Shown here: positions 22,405-34,675 of the stretch, piece by piece
Layout: each line of letters opens with the position of its first letter
Numbering within the stretch: the stretch's first letter is position 1
Source: Epiperipatus broadwayi
Taxonomy: Eukaryota > Onychophora > Udeonychophora > Euonychophora > Peripatidae
Assembly: GCA_028023455.1 (NCBI GenBank)
Contig: JAQFVV010006208.1
Coordinates: 10,522,963-10,586,962, forward strand
Direction of reading: 5' to 3'
DNA: 64,000 nucleotides
Translations under genes and position numbers: made by a program
The notes under the pieces: generated by a model
What the model was told of the DNA's origin: nothing
What the model saw: the letters and a program-made list of their open reading frames with translations, nothing else
The model's database searches: none

Positions 22405-22779
22405 TGTCTTTTATTTTATCTTTATTTATATGAATTTTAAAAGAATGGTGAAGTATGTAGGTTGTTTAATATATCTATAAATAATATAACTACTTACTTT
22501 TGCATACATAATTACAATACATTTACTTTGTACTCACATTTTTTGATATGAAGAAAAGTTTAAATTTTGTTAAACTAACATTTGCTACATTTTACAAAAT
22601 ATTATTTGCAAGTGTTTATTTTATTTGGAAAAAAGGATAAATGGTTGTGCATATCAGTAAACATGAATGGAAAGGTGCATACACATATACAGTATAATAC
22701 TTCAGAGCCTATATATAAATGTGCTAGAAAAAACAAAGAATATCAAAAGGCTAGAAACAGATTAAAAAATGAAATTAAT

Positions 22780-23021
22780 TTTTATATAACATATAATAAC
22801 ATTTCACTCTTCTTACACTTTAAAGCAAAATATATTTTTATTTATTCTTTACAGTTTCGACTGTTTCTAGCAGTCTTCATTAGAACTGATGAAGACTGCT
22901 AGGAACAGTCGAAACTGTAAAGAATAAATAAATATATATTTTGCTTTAAAGTGTAAGAAGAGTGAAATGTTGTTAAAAGTGCAAGAAGAGTGAAACATTG
23001 TTATTATATGTTATATAAAAA
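22780..23021. repeat. Family C palindrome, copy 1
   Basis: Inverted arms of about 100 bp run from ATATAACATATAATAACATT to the complementary right end. The centre is a head-to-head pair of CAGTTTCGACTGT and ACAGTCGAAACTG. A 30-bp partial duplication (GTGCAAGAAGAGTGAAACAT) interrupts the right arm. CUGAUGA-stem-GAAAC is present but a bulged A and poor stem I make a ribozyme call weak. Confidence 0.75.
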
Positions 23022-25900
23022 AAGGAAAAATAAAGAAGGAAAGAGGAAGAGAAAGTATTGAAGAAAGTAATTTTTGTGATACAATTATCATTAATTAATT
23101 GATGAGTATGCAATTATAGCAATAATACAAATTTATTTAACTGATACTACTGATTGATGAAATATTAACTAGCATACAACAAGAATTAGAAGACACAACC
23201 TAAGCTTTAAAAGATCAGAGGAAGTTGAAAATAGTTTTTAATAACAAAAATAAAACAAATACAAATGATAAAAAGTAAATACCAATCCTTTTTAAGCCTT
23301 TCCAGTCTCTGTTCTACAATCATCAGAGTTATAACAACTTTATTAATATAAATTATTTATAATCTTTTTTCTCTTGTCTATTTTTTTTTCAGCCTTTATA
23401 GACCAAAAATATTTTTCAAACTTATTCTTATATGCATACTTTGTCAAATTCGTTTAGTACATAATTTTCCCAAATAAGCAATCTATTATTTATTTCCAAA
23501 ATCTATAACTCAACTTCCAACATTTTCACATTCCTTTTCTTAATCATCCAAATCTGCTCCAAAAACATTTAATGAGTTCTTTTCTTAACTTCAATTTTCA
23601 AAATAACTTTACATTTATTAAATATCTGTTATTAAATGCATTTATTACTATTTCCACCTTCAGACAATTTCTTCAAACAACTGTCATATTAAACATTTTT
23701 ACAAATTGAGCTCATTTTTAGTACCTGAAAATGCCACTATATTATTGGCAAAACTTGTGCAATGCACTAACCACCCCAATGCTAACTCCATCTTTTATTA
23801 AAATTCCACAGTTTAAAAAGTTGATTAAACAGAGTGGTAAAGATTATTATTACATTGCACCTCATCCATATTGAAGCCATACGTAGGCCTCAACCAATTT
23901 TATACCAATATTACATTTAATATTAATTTTGTTCTGCTCAGCTGTTTTCCGCATCATCACTTATCTGGGCTATCTTCATATTTACTGACTTCAATAACAT
24001 GACAGATAAGAAAATTCTACTGTAGGCCTTAAACACCAGGACAGCTATATCACTTTAAGCACAATATGCAACTTGCATCCCAGAAGATATAAGAAAACCA
24101 AGTTCTCATTGAAAATTTATAAAGACTTAGAAGCTTATGGTTCATGTGAAGTTCTATCCATAGTAAATAACCACAGTACAATCTACTGCTTATTTTGATA
24201 TTTAGGAACTAGTTTCTAAGAATTTTGATTCTAAATTGGGAATAAATACATTTCTTAGAGATACTCTTTCTATGGAACATCATGAACACATTGTATACTC
24301 CAATACCAACATTATCCATTCATCATCAGTACTGAAGTACAGCAAACACATCCACAGGAAATATTCACCTTCAATCTCTGATCAGATCTTTTCATCTTTT
24401 GTTTGGTTTCATTCTAATTATTATTTTGTCTTTTCCTTATTTCTGTACCAGGAATATAACTGCATTTTGCATTTGATGACTGAAGATCATTCTGAGATCT
24501 GTGACAATATTTATTTGTCTTAGTATGTATCTCTCTTCCAAGCTGATTCCGATTTTATTCACTTTTGTCTCTCTTTCCATGGTGGTACTTCTTTTTGTTT
24601 CTCTTTGAACCATGGTAGTAACTCATTTACATTTCCTACATTGGATGGCTTATCTCCTCTGTTTAATATTTTTAGTGGTGGTGTACATCTCCTTTTTTTT
24701 ACTATGGCATATTTGCTGCTGTCAAACACATTCAATAGCTCAGCAACATATCTATCCATACCAATAAGTTTCCTCTCAAATTAGCATGAAAAGTTTTGCC
24801 TTAGTATATGTATGATGAGGTTTGGCTGTTATAGCTCTCACTTTTTGACACTTGTTTCCTATCGCTAGATGAACAGTTTTCTCAATATATCCTATGCTTT
24901 GATATTCTGATAATCCTCTCTCCAGTTGCAATTTAATAATGCTTGTTTGAATTTCATAAAATTCCTAATGGATGATTCCTCCATATTGCTTGAATAAAAA
25001 TTACTTTTCAAGAAATGGTTCACTATGCTAGGTATGTGATTCTTAGGTCATTTATTTTATATTGCATGAGCTCTAGATGTTTTTTATTCAGTATGTCTGA
25101 AACTCTATTGTTTCCTGTAGCCAACTTACCATGCAACTTGCTCTGCTTTAGTTTTTTGACCTTGTAACCTTCATCCACTTTGGCATTCAAGCCCCTTACT
25201 GTCTCCTCTAATGTTTTCGCAATTTTCTGGTTCATTCTTGAACTTCTTTATTTCGATTATTTTAATCATTTCCGATCTTCTTTATTTATTTATTTCCCTT
25301 GACTTTTATTATCTTTAGCTATCTTTTCCATCTTTTTTGTTATTTCTTCCAAAAAGTTTATTATGAACATTGTTTGATCAGCATTCTCTTTCACTGAAGC
25401 TTTAGGTATTTTTCTTCCTGTTGTCATCATCTACTGCCATATATAGATTTATGGTGTCTTCCTGTTCTGCTAAAAGTAATTTTTATCTCTGTTTGACTAG
25501 CGTGTATCTTTATTTTAGCCCTTGTGATCATTTTCCACAGATGCAAATAAGGTAGTAATAATGTTTTTATCAATGATCGTGATATCCGTTACCTAATCAC
25601 ATAGCAACTCCTACGGTTCCATTTCCATATAGAGCTGTGCTTTTCCCTAGCATATTTGCTCTTGTTCATTTGGATCTATTATACTGTTTTAATTTTATTT
25701 ATCATTACCCTTCTCACTATTTCAGCCACTTCTTCATTCCTGAATTTCATTTTTATTTGTGCAATATCACTTTGATCCTTTCAGGGTTTCATGTTCTCTC
25801 TCACATTTCCATCATGATGAATGCACACACAGATTATTGGATGATTCACATTTAGTTGACATATATAAGAATATGATCTAGATGCCAGACATTGCAGAAT
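23022..25900. other. Unassigned stretch, possible old element
   Basis: The part at about 23870-25860 is less AT-rich and has scattered short frames on both strands, such as a minus-strand frame at 24559-24759 with ELLPWFKEKQKE and one at 25023-25235 rich in K and L. They look like decayed element coding sequence, but no domain is recognisable. Confidence 0.35.
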
Positions 25901-25944
25901 GGCAAAAAGATGCTATACATGTGCAGGTACAAAAGGAGACATGG

Positions 25945-26285
25945 CACAAAAAACAGGCAAAGCTCTCCATACAGCAGCGCCACTCAGTGCAAGCCAGAGT
26001 AATCAATGGATGCCAGAAGGCTTGTGCATAAAATCCCTAACTAATGCCTACTCATCCAATATCCCCAGACTAGTTTCTAGCTTGTCGCTTTCGTCAGTGA
26101 GGAGCCTTGGATCTGAAAGCACTACACCATAGATCGGTACTCTGGCTTGCACTGAGTCAAGGCACCTTACTGTATGGAGAGTAACAAAATGGTAAAATTT
26201 TCAAAACTTCTGGCATCCATTGATTACTCTGGCTTGCCTGTTTTAATAAGTTATGAGTAAGCATAAGAAATGGTGATCATGTGAT
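25945..26285. repeat. Family A fold-back repeat, copy 4
   Basis: It starts CAGGCAAAGCTCTCCATACA, carries the ribozyme arm, then an abbreviated inverted arm ending TGGTGATCATGTGATG. The right arm is largely deleted. Confidence 0.75.
26062..26103 (-). ncRNA. Family A hammerhead, intact core
   Basis: Minus strand: stem I UCCUCA/UGGGGA (6 pairs, one wobble), core CUGACGA, stem II AGC/GCU with loop GACAA, GAAAC, minimal stem III ACUAGU and a GUC cleavage triplet. The predicted cut is between 26068 and 26067. The first stem II position is an A/A mismatch, as in all family A copies. Confidence 0.75.
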
Positions 26286-26700
26286 GATTAGAGGCATGGC
26301 ACATTCCTAATAATCCTAACTCTATAAATAAAAAGAAATCCGGCTTCTCCCTCTCTAAAATGTGGGCAATTTAACTCATTTGTATACATTTACATAAATT
26401 TATTTCGTATTTATATCCCCCCCTCCTGTACATCAGTCATTGTCATGAATATGATGTCAAGACCAAGATACGAAAGTGGCTTAACATAATATTATAACAA
26501 AATTTGAAATTTAACATTTTCTTATTTAAGAATTCCTAGTGCTTATAATTTAATTACAATTTGTTTAAGAAAAGTTACCAATGTATATATATTAATTTAC
26601 AGTATTGTATTTTTATTTTTAAATAAAATCTTACAGACTAAGTTTTCTGGTGCAATAAAATTATAAGCAGTAGAAACATTTTACTAAATTATATATATAT

Positions 26701-26793
26701 TTTTTTCATATGTCAGAGCATTGACCAGAAAGCAAACTCGGGCCAGCTGCTTGGAAGATAACTATGCTAACCACTAGGCCGCCAATGCTTGAC
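26701..26793 (-). mobile_element. tRNA-Gly(TCC)-derived SINE
   Basis: The minus strand reads GTCAAGCATTGGCGGCCTAG, TGGTTAGCATAGTTATCTTC with anticodon loop TTCCAA, a weak box B (GAGTTTGCTTTC) and CAATGCTCTGACATATG. It keeps the parental TCC anticodon. Confidence 0.75.
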
Positions 26794-27077
26794 TACTGAA
26801 TTATATTTTCTAAATGTAAACTCAATGTTTTACCAAAATGTTATTTTTTAACATATTTATACTTTGTTATTTCAGGAGTTTGTCTAAGAAATGATTCATC
26901 CTTTTTGAACATCCAATCCACTTTAGAATGTGATTTTTATCTTTCACGACAAATTGATAACTTTAGTTTTATCATCTTTTAACGAAAGTATGAATTTTTT
27001 TAAATTATGCTTAGAAAACATTTTATTAAATGAAATACTCAGGATACTCTCCTTATACTATTTCTAATTGGTTCTCT

Positions 27078-27262
27078 TGAACATTTTAAATGTTAGCTAA
27101 GTAAAGGTTTTATTCTGCATGTTAATTTTATTTAACCGTAGCTGAGCCGCTTTCAATCAGTGAATCAGGCTTCATCAGCCAAAAGCACACTCAGCTACAA
27201 CTAATAAAAATAATAATGGAATAAACCTTTACTTAGCTAATGTTCAAAACATTTAAGCAGAA
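27078..27262. repeat. Short inverted repeat
   Basis: Arms TGTTAGCTAAGTAAAGGTTT and AAACCTTTACTTAGCTAA lie about 110 bp apart around a centre with TGAGCCGCTTTC and CAGGCTTCATCAG. The layout matches the family C palindromes. Confidence 0.6.
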
Positions 27263-27660
27263 CAAACATTTGGAGGAAAAAAGTGAAGAAAAAATGTCCG
27301 TGCTTTTAGGGTATTTAACACAAGAAAGCATAATTAATAAACAAAAATTACATTACAATTAATGCAAGCACCACAAGATATTCATAAAATTTACCAAATT
27401 TACAAATTTTAATATTTTTATTTTTTGTTTACATTTTTTGTTTATTTATTCATTATTTTTCTTTTTTCAATTGTGTATAAATGAAATAGCATATATTGAT
27501 AGTATTGTTTTATTAAATATGAATATCAACTTGTAAGGAATTAAAAATAAATATGCACTTGTTTCTAAGCAAATTTTAGAATAATGTAACAAAATAAACA
27601 CTTTATTAAAATTTTGCAATCATATTTTTAATTTAAATTACTAATAAATTTTACACAAGT
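27263..27660. other. AT-rich stretch, nothing seen
   Basis: Only AT-rich sequence without repeats or frames of note. Confidence 0.5.
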
Positions 27661-28190
27661 TATTAATATATAGGGTATATGAGCACAGATTTGACCCACC
27701 ACTCTCCACTCTATCTCATAACACTGATGCACTTGAAAACATATATGTTGAAAAGAAAAATAATCACCAATATACGTATTTCATGCTAAACCAGCAATCA
27801 TCAGTTGGTCCAGATTATCATCTCTACACATATATGCAATAAGTGCTCAGATATATATTAAGATAGCCAATCTTCATACTTTAATGGACAGACTTCAATC
27901 CACTCCACACTCCCAATTCTTCAACCGTCCATCCAATTGAAAATCTGATGACGGAACACTCAAAGGCCACCCTGAGGCTGAGATTCTTGTCACACCCATG
28001 TTGACCTAAAGTCAATCTGACCCCTCATGTACAGGACATAATCCATTTAATACATATACAAGGGATGGGAGATATCTCTATTATGTAATAACTGAAATAC
28101 AGGCTTATTATATACCTATATCAATATATGTAATATATAGGATATATGAGCACAGACTTTCACACAACCCATTTTATAGAAGTTTGTGAG
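27660..28190. repeat. Family B arm and duplicated end
   Basis: A minus-oriented arm runs from ATATATAGGGTATATGAGCA through TTTAATGGACAGACTTCAAT to AAGGGATGGGAG. A second partial start (ATATAGGATATATGAGCACA) follows at about 28132. Very similar to the arm at 21310-21660. Confidence 0.7.
27760..27818 (-). ncRNA. Family B hammerhead (minus), core intact
   Basis: Distal stem I AUAAUC/GAUUAU (6 bp), proximal ACCAA/UUGGU, core CUGAUGA (27798-27804), stem II UGCUG/UAGCA after a U/U mismatch, GAAA, stem III AUACGUAU and A17. Confidence 0.7.
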
Positions 28191-28838
28191 CAATCTTTTA
28201 ACTCATGGCCATATTGTATATGAATAAAACTGATAAAGGTGGAAAATTAACGAAGCCAACCATAATTTTGTTTATAGTATATTTGGTTAATGATTTAATT
28301 GAATATTTGATTATTCCAATATATGCAACAAATTTTACACTTTATACAGAGGAAATATACAAATATAGATAATTACGTACCAAAAAATTAACCTTCAATC
28401 ATGCACTGTTTTGTAATTAATATAAATCTCCACATTCAGCGCATGATCGAAGGTTAATATCCTTCAGCAAAATTTGAGATTTTCATTGCGTAATAATAGT
28501 ACATTTATATTTATTCATAATTAATATACTTCTCATCACAAATGGTTAAAAATGAAACTCTTTCTCCTGTGATAGGTTAACTCAATTTGTACAATTCAAA
28601 TTGTCGATTATAACATCAGGCACACAATAGATTCAATCCCTGATATAAGCATGAACAGTGAGGGTTGATGTATATGCAAATACACTCTAAACTTAAGTGA
28701 TTCACTTAAGCTTTTGCAACTCTTACTGCTAGGTGAGTGCATGGAGATTTATAATAGTTCTGAAACAGTGCATGATCAAAGGTTCATTTCCTTTTGCAGA
28801 ATTAGATTTGCAGTGCTTAATAATAGTAGATTTACACA
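28191..28838. other. AT-rich stretch with a small duplication
   Basis: The block around 'GTGCATGATCAAAGGTTCAT' (about 28768) resembles sequence near 28392 and 28438, an old inverted/direct repeat. No gene seen. Confidence 0.45.
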
Positions 28839-29775
28839 TCATCATCATCATCAACCATTATCAATCTACTGCAGAATGAAGGTCTCTCCAAGTTTAATCC
28901 ATCTTCTCTGATCTTTAGCTTCTCTTCTTCATATCACCCCTGCATACTTACTTGTTTCATTCATCCATCTCACACATGGTCTCTTTCTGGGTCTTTTAAA
29001 TCTCTTGGAATCCGGTTTAAGATTTCAATTGTCCATCTATTATCATCTCTTCTATCAATATGTCCAGCCCAACTCCAATCTTTTAATTTTTTCAATGAGG
29101 TCAGTAACACCTGGTTGTTCTCTTACCCATGCATTGCGTTTTTGATCTCTTCTTGTTACTCCCAACATGCATCTCTCCATACTTCTTTGAGTGGTCTGGA
29201 GTCTCTGTATTGCTCTTCTATTAAGTGTCCAAGTCTCAGATCCATAAATAAGAACTGGTAAAACACATTTGTTAAAAACCTTCCTTTTCAAATACATAGG
29301 CATATTTCCTTTTAGTATCAAGTTATTTCTACCAAAAGCACTCCAACCAAGTTTAATTCTATGATTAATTTCATCCATTATGTTTCCATCCATATTAATA
29401 ATCTGACCAAGGTATTCGTAACTGTTAACTTCTTCTAATTCATCATAATCAATCGTTATTTTCATATTTTGAGCAAATCGATTAAACATTACTTTAGTCT
29501 TTTTAACATTTATCTTTGGTCCTACTTTCCTACTTTCATTTGATAACTCTTGCAACATTTCTTGCAGCTCTGAAGCATTATTTGCAAAAACAACTATATC
29601 ACCTGCAAAATCTAAGTGATTTAAATAATCTCCATTTACTTTTACTCCTTTAGTTTTCCATTTTACGCCACAAAATATTTCTTGCAACACTGCTGTAAAA
29701 AGTTTTGGAGATATGGAGTCACCTTGTCTTACACCTTTCTCAATGTTGACTTTCCCAGTATAATTATGTAATCTA
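28839..29775 (-). pseudogene. 5'-truncated RTE-type LINE, RT domain only
   Basis: The minus strand carries an open frame that enters the element at about HNYTGKVNIEKGVRQGDSIS, then LDFAGDIVVFANNASELQEM, VNSYEYLGQI and VLIYGSETWTLNRRAIQRL. The catalytic FADD reads FAGD, so the second aspartate-box residue is lost and the RT would be dead even though the frame is open. It ends in a (TGATGA)-type tail at 28839-28860, the same 3' end as the copy at 46189. The first ~25 residues of the open frame are flanking sequence. Endonuclease and RT N-terminus are missing, which is typical of incomplete reverse transcription. Confidence 0.85.
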
Positions 29776-29860
29776 CACATATAGGTAATTATATAATATT
29801 TGTGATTTAAGAATATTACAAAAAATGCATTATTAATATTTAAAATCAAGTACAAAATAA

Positions 29861-30074
29861 TTCATATAATATTAATATAATTCATGTTCTTTATTACTTT
29901 TTACAGCCCACTGATTGTTTCGATTGCCCCAGCAATCTTCTTCAGAATTTAAATCTTCTTCATAACTTTCAATAAGTTCTGAAGAAGACTGCTGGAGCAA
30001 ATGAAACCGTAAGTGGATTGTAAAAAGCATTGTAAAAAGTAATAAAGAACATAAATGATATTAATATTATATGG
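29861..30074. repeat. Family C palindrome, copy 3
   Basis: Arms TTCATATAATATTAATATAA and complement surround a head-to-head pair of TCTTCTTCAG-type segments with GATTGTTTCGATTGC and GAGCAAATGAAACC. It abuts the truncated LINE copy. Confidence 0.65.
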
Positions 30075-30362
30075 ATTTAGCAGTGCAATAAGAATGATAA
30101 AATTATAATACTTCATTAATAAAATAATTCATATACTGCAAATCCACAGACATTCACCTTCATCGATAAGACAAAAGCAGCTGTCTATTTTTTATTTTAC
30201 ATTAGTATGTGCTGCGTATATGAGATAATTCAAAACCTTCTGGTTTGCATCAATACTTTTAATATTTACTAAGGCAATAAACCTCAAGAAGGTACTCTTG
30301 AAACTGCAAAGGTAGGGACTTCTACAGGTCTTAACCACAAGCTTAAACTATGGAAGAAAAGA

Positions 30363-30830
30363 GGGGAATCATACAAAATTACAACATGTTTATTTACTTG
30401 CAGTAAAGGTAATAAAAAAATTATATAATAAGTAAAAGTCACATTATACTCCTCTTCGAAGTGATTACAATAAACAGTCATATGAAAATAGATTGTTGAC
30501 ATGCACAGAAAAATATATAAAGTCTATATATCTATGTGTTACCATTTACTTTGGTTTTTGGCACACAGATATTAGATCACTTGCACACACAATCATGTCA
30601 TCATCAGTAATTGATCAGTTTTTACTATTGCTGATTAATACAACATATATCCCCATTGTTAGTCCGACACATTGGAATTTTGCAGGTTAATTTATATATC
30701 TGACTTTCCTGCATAATATGGATTCATTTGCATAGATTATTTTTATTTACATTTCAACAATATTCATGTTGCATGCAAATTTTTCTAAAGTGATCATTGT
30801 AGTAAAGAAGAGACAATTGTAATGTATTAT
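30363..30830 (-). repeat. Diverged LTR (3' LTR of minus-strand Ty3/gypsy-like element)
   Basis: It aligns along most of its length with 33765-34208: shared blocks include ATGAAAATAGATT, CTTTCCTGCATAATAT, TTCAACAATATTCATG and TGCAAATTTTTCTA. The two copies differ at perhaps a fifth of positions plus indels, so the insertion is old. The boundaries are approximate. Confidence 0.65.
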
Positions 30831-30959
30831 TTATACATAATTACAGATATTTTATAAATTTATTTAGTTTAATGTATATATGCACATATATTCCAGTTCT
30901 CTCCTCACTCTAGAAAATAATCTAAGTTCCAAAAAATAGTCTTATTGAAATATAAGTAT

Positions 30960-31310
30960 AACGTATATACATAAGCTAGATGCAATTAAAGGCGATTTGA
31001 ACCCAGACTTTCAAGCTCCCTATTCTATCCAATATAACTGATACACATGACCACATACATATGAAAAAGATAAATAATCTCCAATGTATGTATTTAATGC
31101 TGAAACAGCACTTTCCAATTGGCCCAGATCATCATCTCCCACACATGTGCTCGGTTCCAACTGATGAAGGCTAGTTCATTATGAAATCTGTATATTGGAG
31201 GATCATTTATCTTTTTAATATGTATGTGGTCATGCGTATCTGTTATATTGGATAGTGTATGACTGTAGGAAGCTTGAAAAAGTCTGGGTTCAAGTCCTCT
31301 TTAATTAAAA
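30960..31310. repeat. Family B fold-back repeat nested in the LTR element
   Basis: Inverted arms begin GATTTGAACCCAGACTTTCA and end AGTCTGGGTTCAAGTCC. The middle of the element is deleted so the two ribozyme remnants sit close together. Confidence 0.7.
31140..31205 (+). ncRNA. Degenerate family B hammerhead
   Basis: CUGAUGA (31161-31167), GAAA and CCAA/UUGG are kept but stem II no longer pairs. The minus-oriented partner at about 31075-31135 has lost its core. Confidence 0.4.
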
Positions 31311-31699
31311 AATAGTCTTGTAATCTTTTTGATTGGCATCAAGTCTGATTATAGATAAATCTCTTTCTTCTTGAATATTTATTATATCAACATGATTTGG
31401 TAGATTGAATATTTGCTTCAGCAAAAAATGCATCGTTGGCCTGCCCATTAGTGGCAGTTTCATTATTTTGCATTAATAAGAAGGTACCAGCACCCTTTTC
31501 TTCTTTATTAGAAATTGTTTTCTATTAACTAATGAAAATTGGCTGTTATCAGCATCTGACATCTCACTCTGACAAAGTCATAGATAATTCTATATGTTTC
31601 TTCAAAAGTTTTCCATTATCCAATTTAATTACTCTAATTTATAATACTTTTACTATAACACTGGGAAGCCATTTCCTTTTTTAAATGTCTCTAAGCCAA

Positions 31700-32130
31700 A
31701 CTCATTTGCCAATTTTGAATTTTCAATCTACTTATCATTATTATTGTTGGTAATAGGTTCGACATATGTGTGCAAAATTTTTGACACATTAATAATTCTG
31801 CTATTGACTCCATTGTTGATGCACTCAAGATGAAATATGGATAAAACATCATGTCTACTAACATTTCATTTATATCCTTGTTTGATATTTTATTTAGCAT
31901 TGATTCAAGCCCTTCTCCGCTGAACACTTTGACTTTGGGTGATCTGATCATATCATAACATGGCATACTTCTTTATTAGTCAAGAAATATTTGAATAAAT
32001 GCGAGTTAAAACCGGTTCTATTGTCGGTCACAATAGTTTCTGGATAGCCTGTCCATATACAGTAAGAATCAATTATTATTAGACAGATATAACCCAATTC
32101 ATTGGACTTGCATAATCTATGTATATTCCA
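31700..32130 (-). pseudogene. Ty3/gypsy-like integrase remnant
   Basis: Across several frames the minus strand reads GIYIDYASPMNWV (first catalytic Asp region), GYPETIVTDN or its frame equivalent with VTDNRTGFNSHLFKYFL (second Asp), SDHPKSKCSAEKGLNQC (Glu region) and STMESIAELLMCQKFCTHMS, the usual SPAELLMGR element. This is the DD35E core of a retroviral-type integrase of the K02A2.6-like gypsy group. Stops and frameshifts are frequent. Confidence 0.75.
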
Positions 32131-32337
32131 TGTAGTTTTTGTTTTCGATCAAATTTTGAAATTCCACTTCTTGACATTATTAATACATTTTCTAGTCCAG
32201 ACTTCTCCCTATGCATTGCAATATCCTTATAAATCATCTTTTTTCATTATCTCAATTTGGATTTCAAGAGATCTGAACCAGTTTCTCTTGACTAGGTACA
32301 ACTGTAGAAGTTTAACGTTAGTACTAATAGTTTTAAG

Positions 32338-32560
32338 CCAATAAATGTCATTTGATCACGATTTCTTATGCTCGCTCATAACTGTTATTCAAACAGGAAA
32401 AACTCTCTATACGTATTGCCACCTAGTGCAAGCCAGAGTTATCAATTGGGTGAGTAGGCACTAGATGGGGATTTTATGCACAAGCCTTCTGGAATTCATT
32501 GATTACTCTGGCTTACAATGAGTGGCAATACATATAGAGAGTTTTGCCTGTTTGAAATTT
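32338..32560. repeat. Family A short fold-back nested in the LTR element
   Basis: It begins CCAATAAATGTCATTTGATC, goes through AACAGGAAAAACTCTCTATA, and returns as the inverted arm ending AGAGTTTTGCCTGTTTGAA. The ribozyme blocks in the centre are deleted, leaving a compact hairpin. Confidence 0.75.
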
Positions 32561-32991
32561 TAATAGTTACAGTTAATTTGTCACTGTATATTTTCAAGAG
32601 TCGACATGCTTTTATTATTATTACTAATATAATTCCAGTCCTTTTTTGATAACAAAGATAACCCAGCACTCCTGTCCACTTCCATGGTAATTTTATTTTT
32701 GCAAATAACAACATGTAACAAAATGCAGCCATTATCTACATCATTAATCTTCTTGATATTATTTTTCCTTCTCACTCTGCATCTCTATGACTTAAAGTCT
32801 GAATTTATTTCTGTTTTTAAATCCTTATCTTTATTTTGACAGATGCAAGCTGAATGTTTCGTTTTTCTCTTCTAAATTTGTAATAACTTCTTTACATGGT
32901 CCTTTTCTCTGCAGCAGCAACAGGTTTAAAAATCCTATGAGTTCCTATGGCTTGGAATATCAGCTTGTATTTTATTAATAGGCATAGGTAT

Positions 32992-33306
32992 TTACAGACA
33001 TATTATAGTTTGGATTCCAAAGCATTTTCTAATACTGCTTCCTGCGCAACACTTTCTCCATGCAGTTTTGTACCTAAGGTTCACCTCACTTAACAAGATT
33101 TTCCTGAAGGAGTGATATGTCCTTCCAAATAATAGTTGAACCATTAACATTTCATCTAGATTGAAGGTAAAATGACATTCTTTAGTGAGTATTCTTAACA
33201 CTAACTCATAATCTTGATAATGCTCATGAGATGGCTGTTTTCTCATCCTAAATCTTATGCATGCCACCCATTTAGAAGATATTGGCTGAAAATAAGCATG
33301 TGTCAT
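32992..33306 (-). pseudogene. Ty3/gypsy-like Gag fragment
   Basis: A 104-codon open minus frame includes FRMRKQPSHEHYQDYELVLR, then LTKECHFTFNLDEMLMVQLL, FGRTYHSFRKILLSEVNLRY and KTAWRKCCAG. This matches the capsid part of gypsy Gag (hydrophobic LR.L...C.F...EML.DQ...G, followed by LL.E..LT...A). Upstream sequence continues in another frame (LCDPKKFLKIFHTGS). Protease and RT that should follow are missing, so the element has a large internal deletion before the integrase remnant. Confidence 0.7.
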
Positions 33307-33764
33307 TTAGCTCCCAGTATGAAATATCTTCAGGAATTTTTTGGGATCGCATAATTGTTTTGCCACTTCTAAAACATCTTACCTGGATAACAAAAAAGTG
33401 TAGCTACTTAACTTTGACATCTTCAGTTTTATTAATAAGCATATATGACTCGACGTGTTCCACGTGTATTTTCCAAACTGAAATGTTATTGACATCAAAC
33501 TTGTGGATACCCTTATTTAACAATGCCATCATTAATGTTTATGCTACTCTGTTTACTGGCATAATTTGTTCAACTGCAGTCATAATCACACTATTCTGCT
33601 ACCGTTTGTACAGGTTTGGTAAACAAAAAAAACTGTCAACTGCAACATTCTACTGTAAACTTCAGATTTCCTATTGATTCAAGCCTTTTGTTGTATATCC
33701 AAGAGTAACTCTTTAACACTTTCCTGGTTATATCAATACTTTTATTAAATAAATCATACACAAA

Positions 33765-34208
33765 TTAAAACTTAACAACACCAAGTTTGTTTACTTTCAA
33801 TAAAGGTAACAAAAAGAATACGTAATACTAGAATGGACTTTGTACTCTATAAGTGATTATAATAAACTGTCGTATGAAAATAGATTATTCATGTGCACAG
33901 TCAAATATATAAAAAGTCCATACAACTGTGCACCAAAATTTACCTTACACACAAATATTAACTAACTTGTACCATAACAATTCCTTCATCATCAATGATT
34001 AATCTGTCTTCACCATCGCAGAATAATATAGCATGTATTTCCATGGTTACCTCCCCTCACCACACACACTAGGGTCTTGCAGATTATTTAATATATCAGC
34101 CTTTCCTGCATAATATAAGCTCATTTGCCTACATTATCTTTATTTATCATTCAACAATATTCATGCTGTATGCAAATTTTTCTAGAGTGATCACTGTAGT
34201 ATGAGATG
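33765..34208 (-). repeat. Diverged LTR (5' LTR of minus-strand Ty3/gypsy-like element)
   Basis: The partner of 30363-30830 in the same orientation. It carries AATAAA-like signals on both strands. The primer-binding site next to it was not recognisable. Confidence 0.6.
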
Positions 34209-34670
34209 ACAACAATAATATACTGACAGTATCATCCTGCCCCCAGTGCATTAATTTTGCACTATGATTCTGGTAAGAATTTTCCAATAGTTAATTCAGT
34301 GCCATTAAGTAAGAATATATCTATACAGTTATACCCTTTTCATAGTGACTTGGCTCGGCCCCAATTTTTTCAGAAATTGCAGATTTAATAAACTTTATTT
34401 ACAGTTTAATATATATATATATGCACAGATAGTCCATTATCCATTATGATTCAAAAATAACTAATTCAAATGTGAATACATTATCATTATTATATACATT
34501 ACATATGCAAATCATCATGATTCTTAACAATTAACTATTCATACAAACTCAGCTATTCTAACTTGGGACAAAAGAAAGAGACAAAAAATCAACGAATTTT
34601 GCAACAACTATACAATATTTAACATAAAATATTAACCATATACATTCCTCCCCCAAAAAACTTTATCATT
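34209..34670. other. AT-rich stretch with a short MITE-like block
   Basis: The block TTTGCACTATGATTCTGGTA at about 34256 is shared with 37580 and the element at 14958. Otherwise nothing seen. Confidence 0.45.
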
Positions 34671-34675
34671 ATAAT

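Larger units (their letters stand above)
21310..22500. repeat. Family B cluster with direct and inverted ribozyme copies
   Basis: A minus-oriented arm (21310-21660) is followed by two plus-oriented units that are direct repeats of about 195 bp (21875-22068 and 22293-22490). A module of about 105 bp (21757-21865) recurs inverted at about 22200-22300. A 34-bp tandem (AGGTTTAAAGTAGA...CTCTAGTTT) lies between them at about 22132-22198. Confidence 0.75.

Noticed and set aside
22870-22915. Family C CUGAUGA-stem-GAAAC as a functional hammerhead
   Set aside because: There is an extra A between the core and stem II and stem I does not form, in this copy or at 57740. The block resembles common LINE/SINE 3' tails. 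Left as hammerhead-like only.
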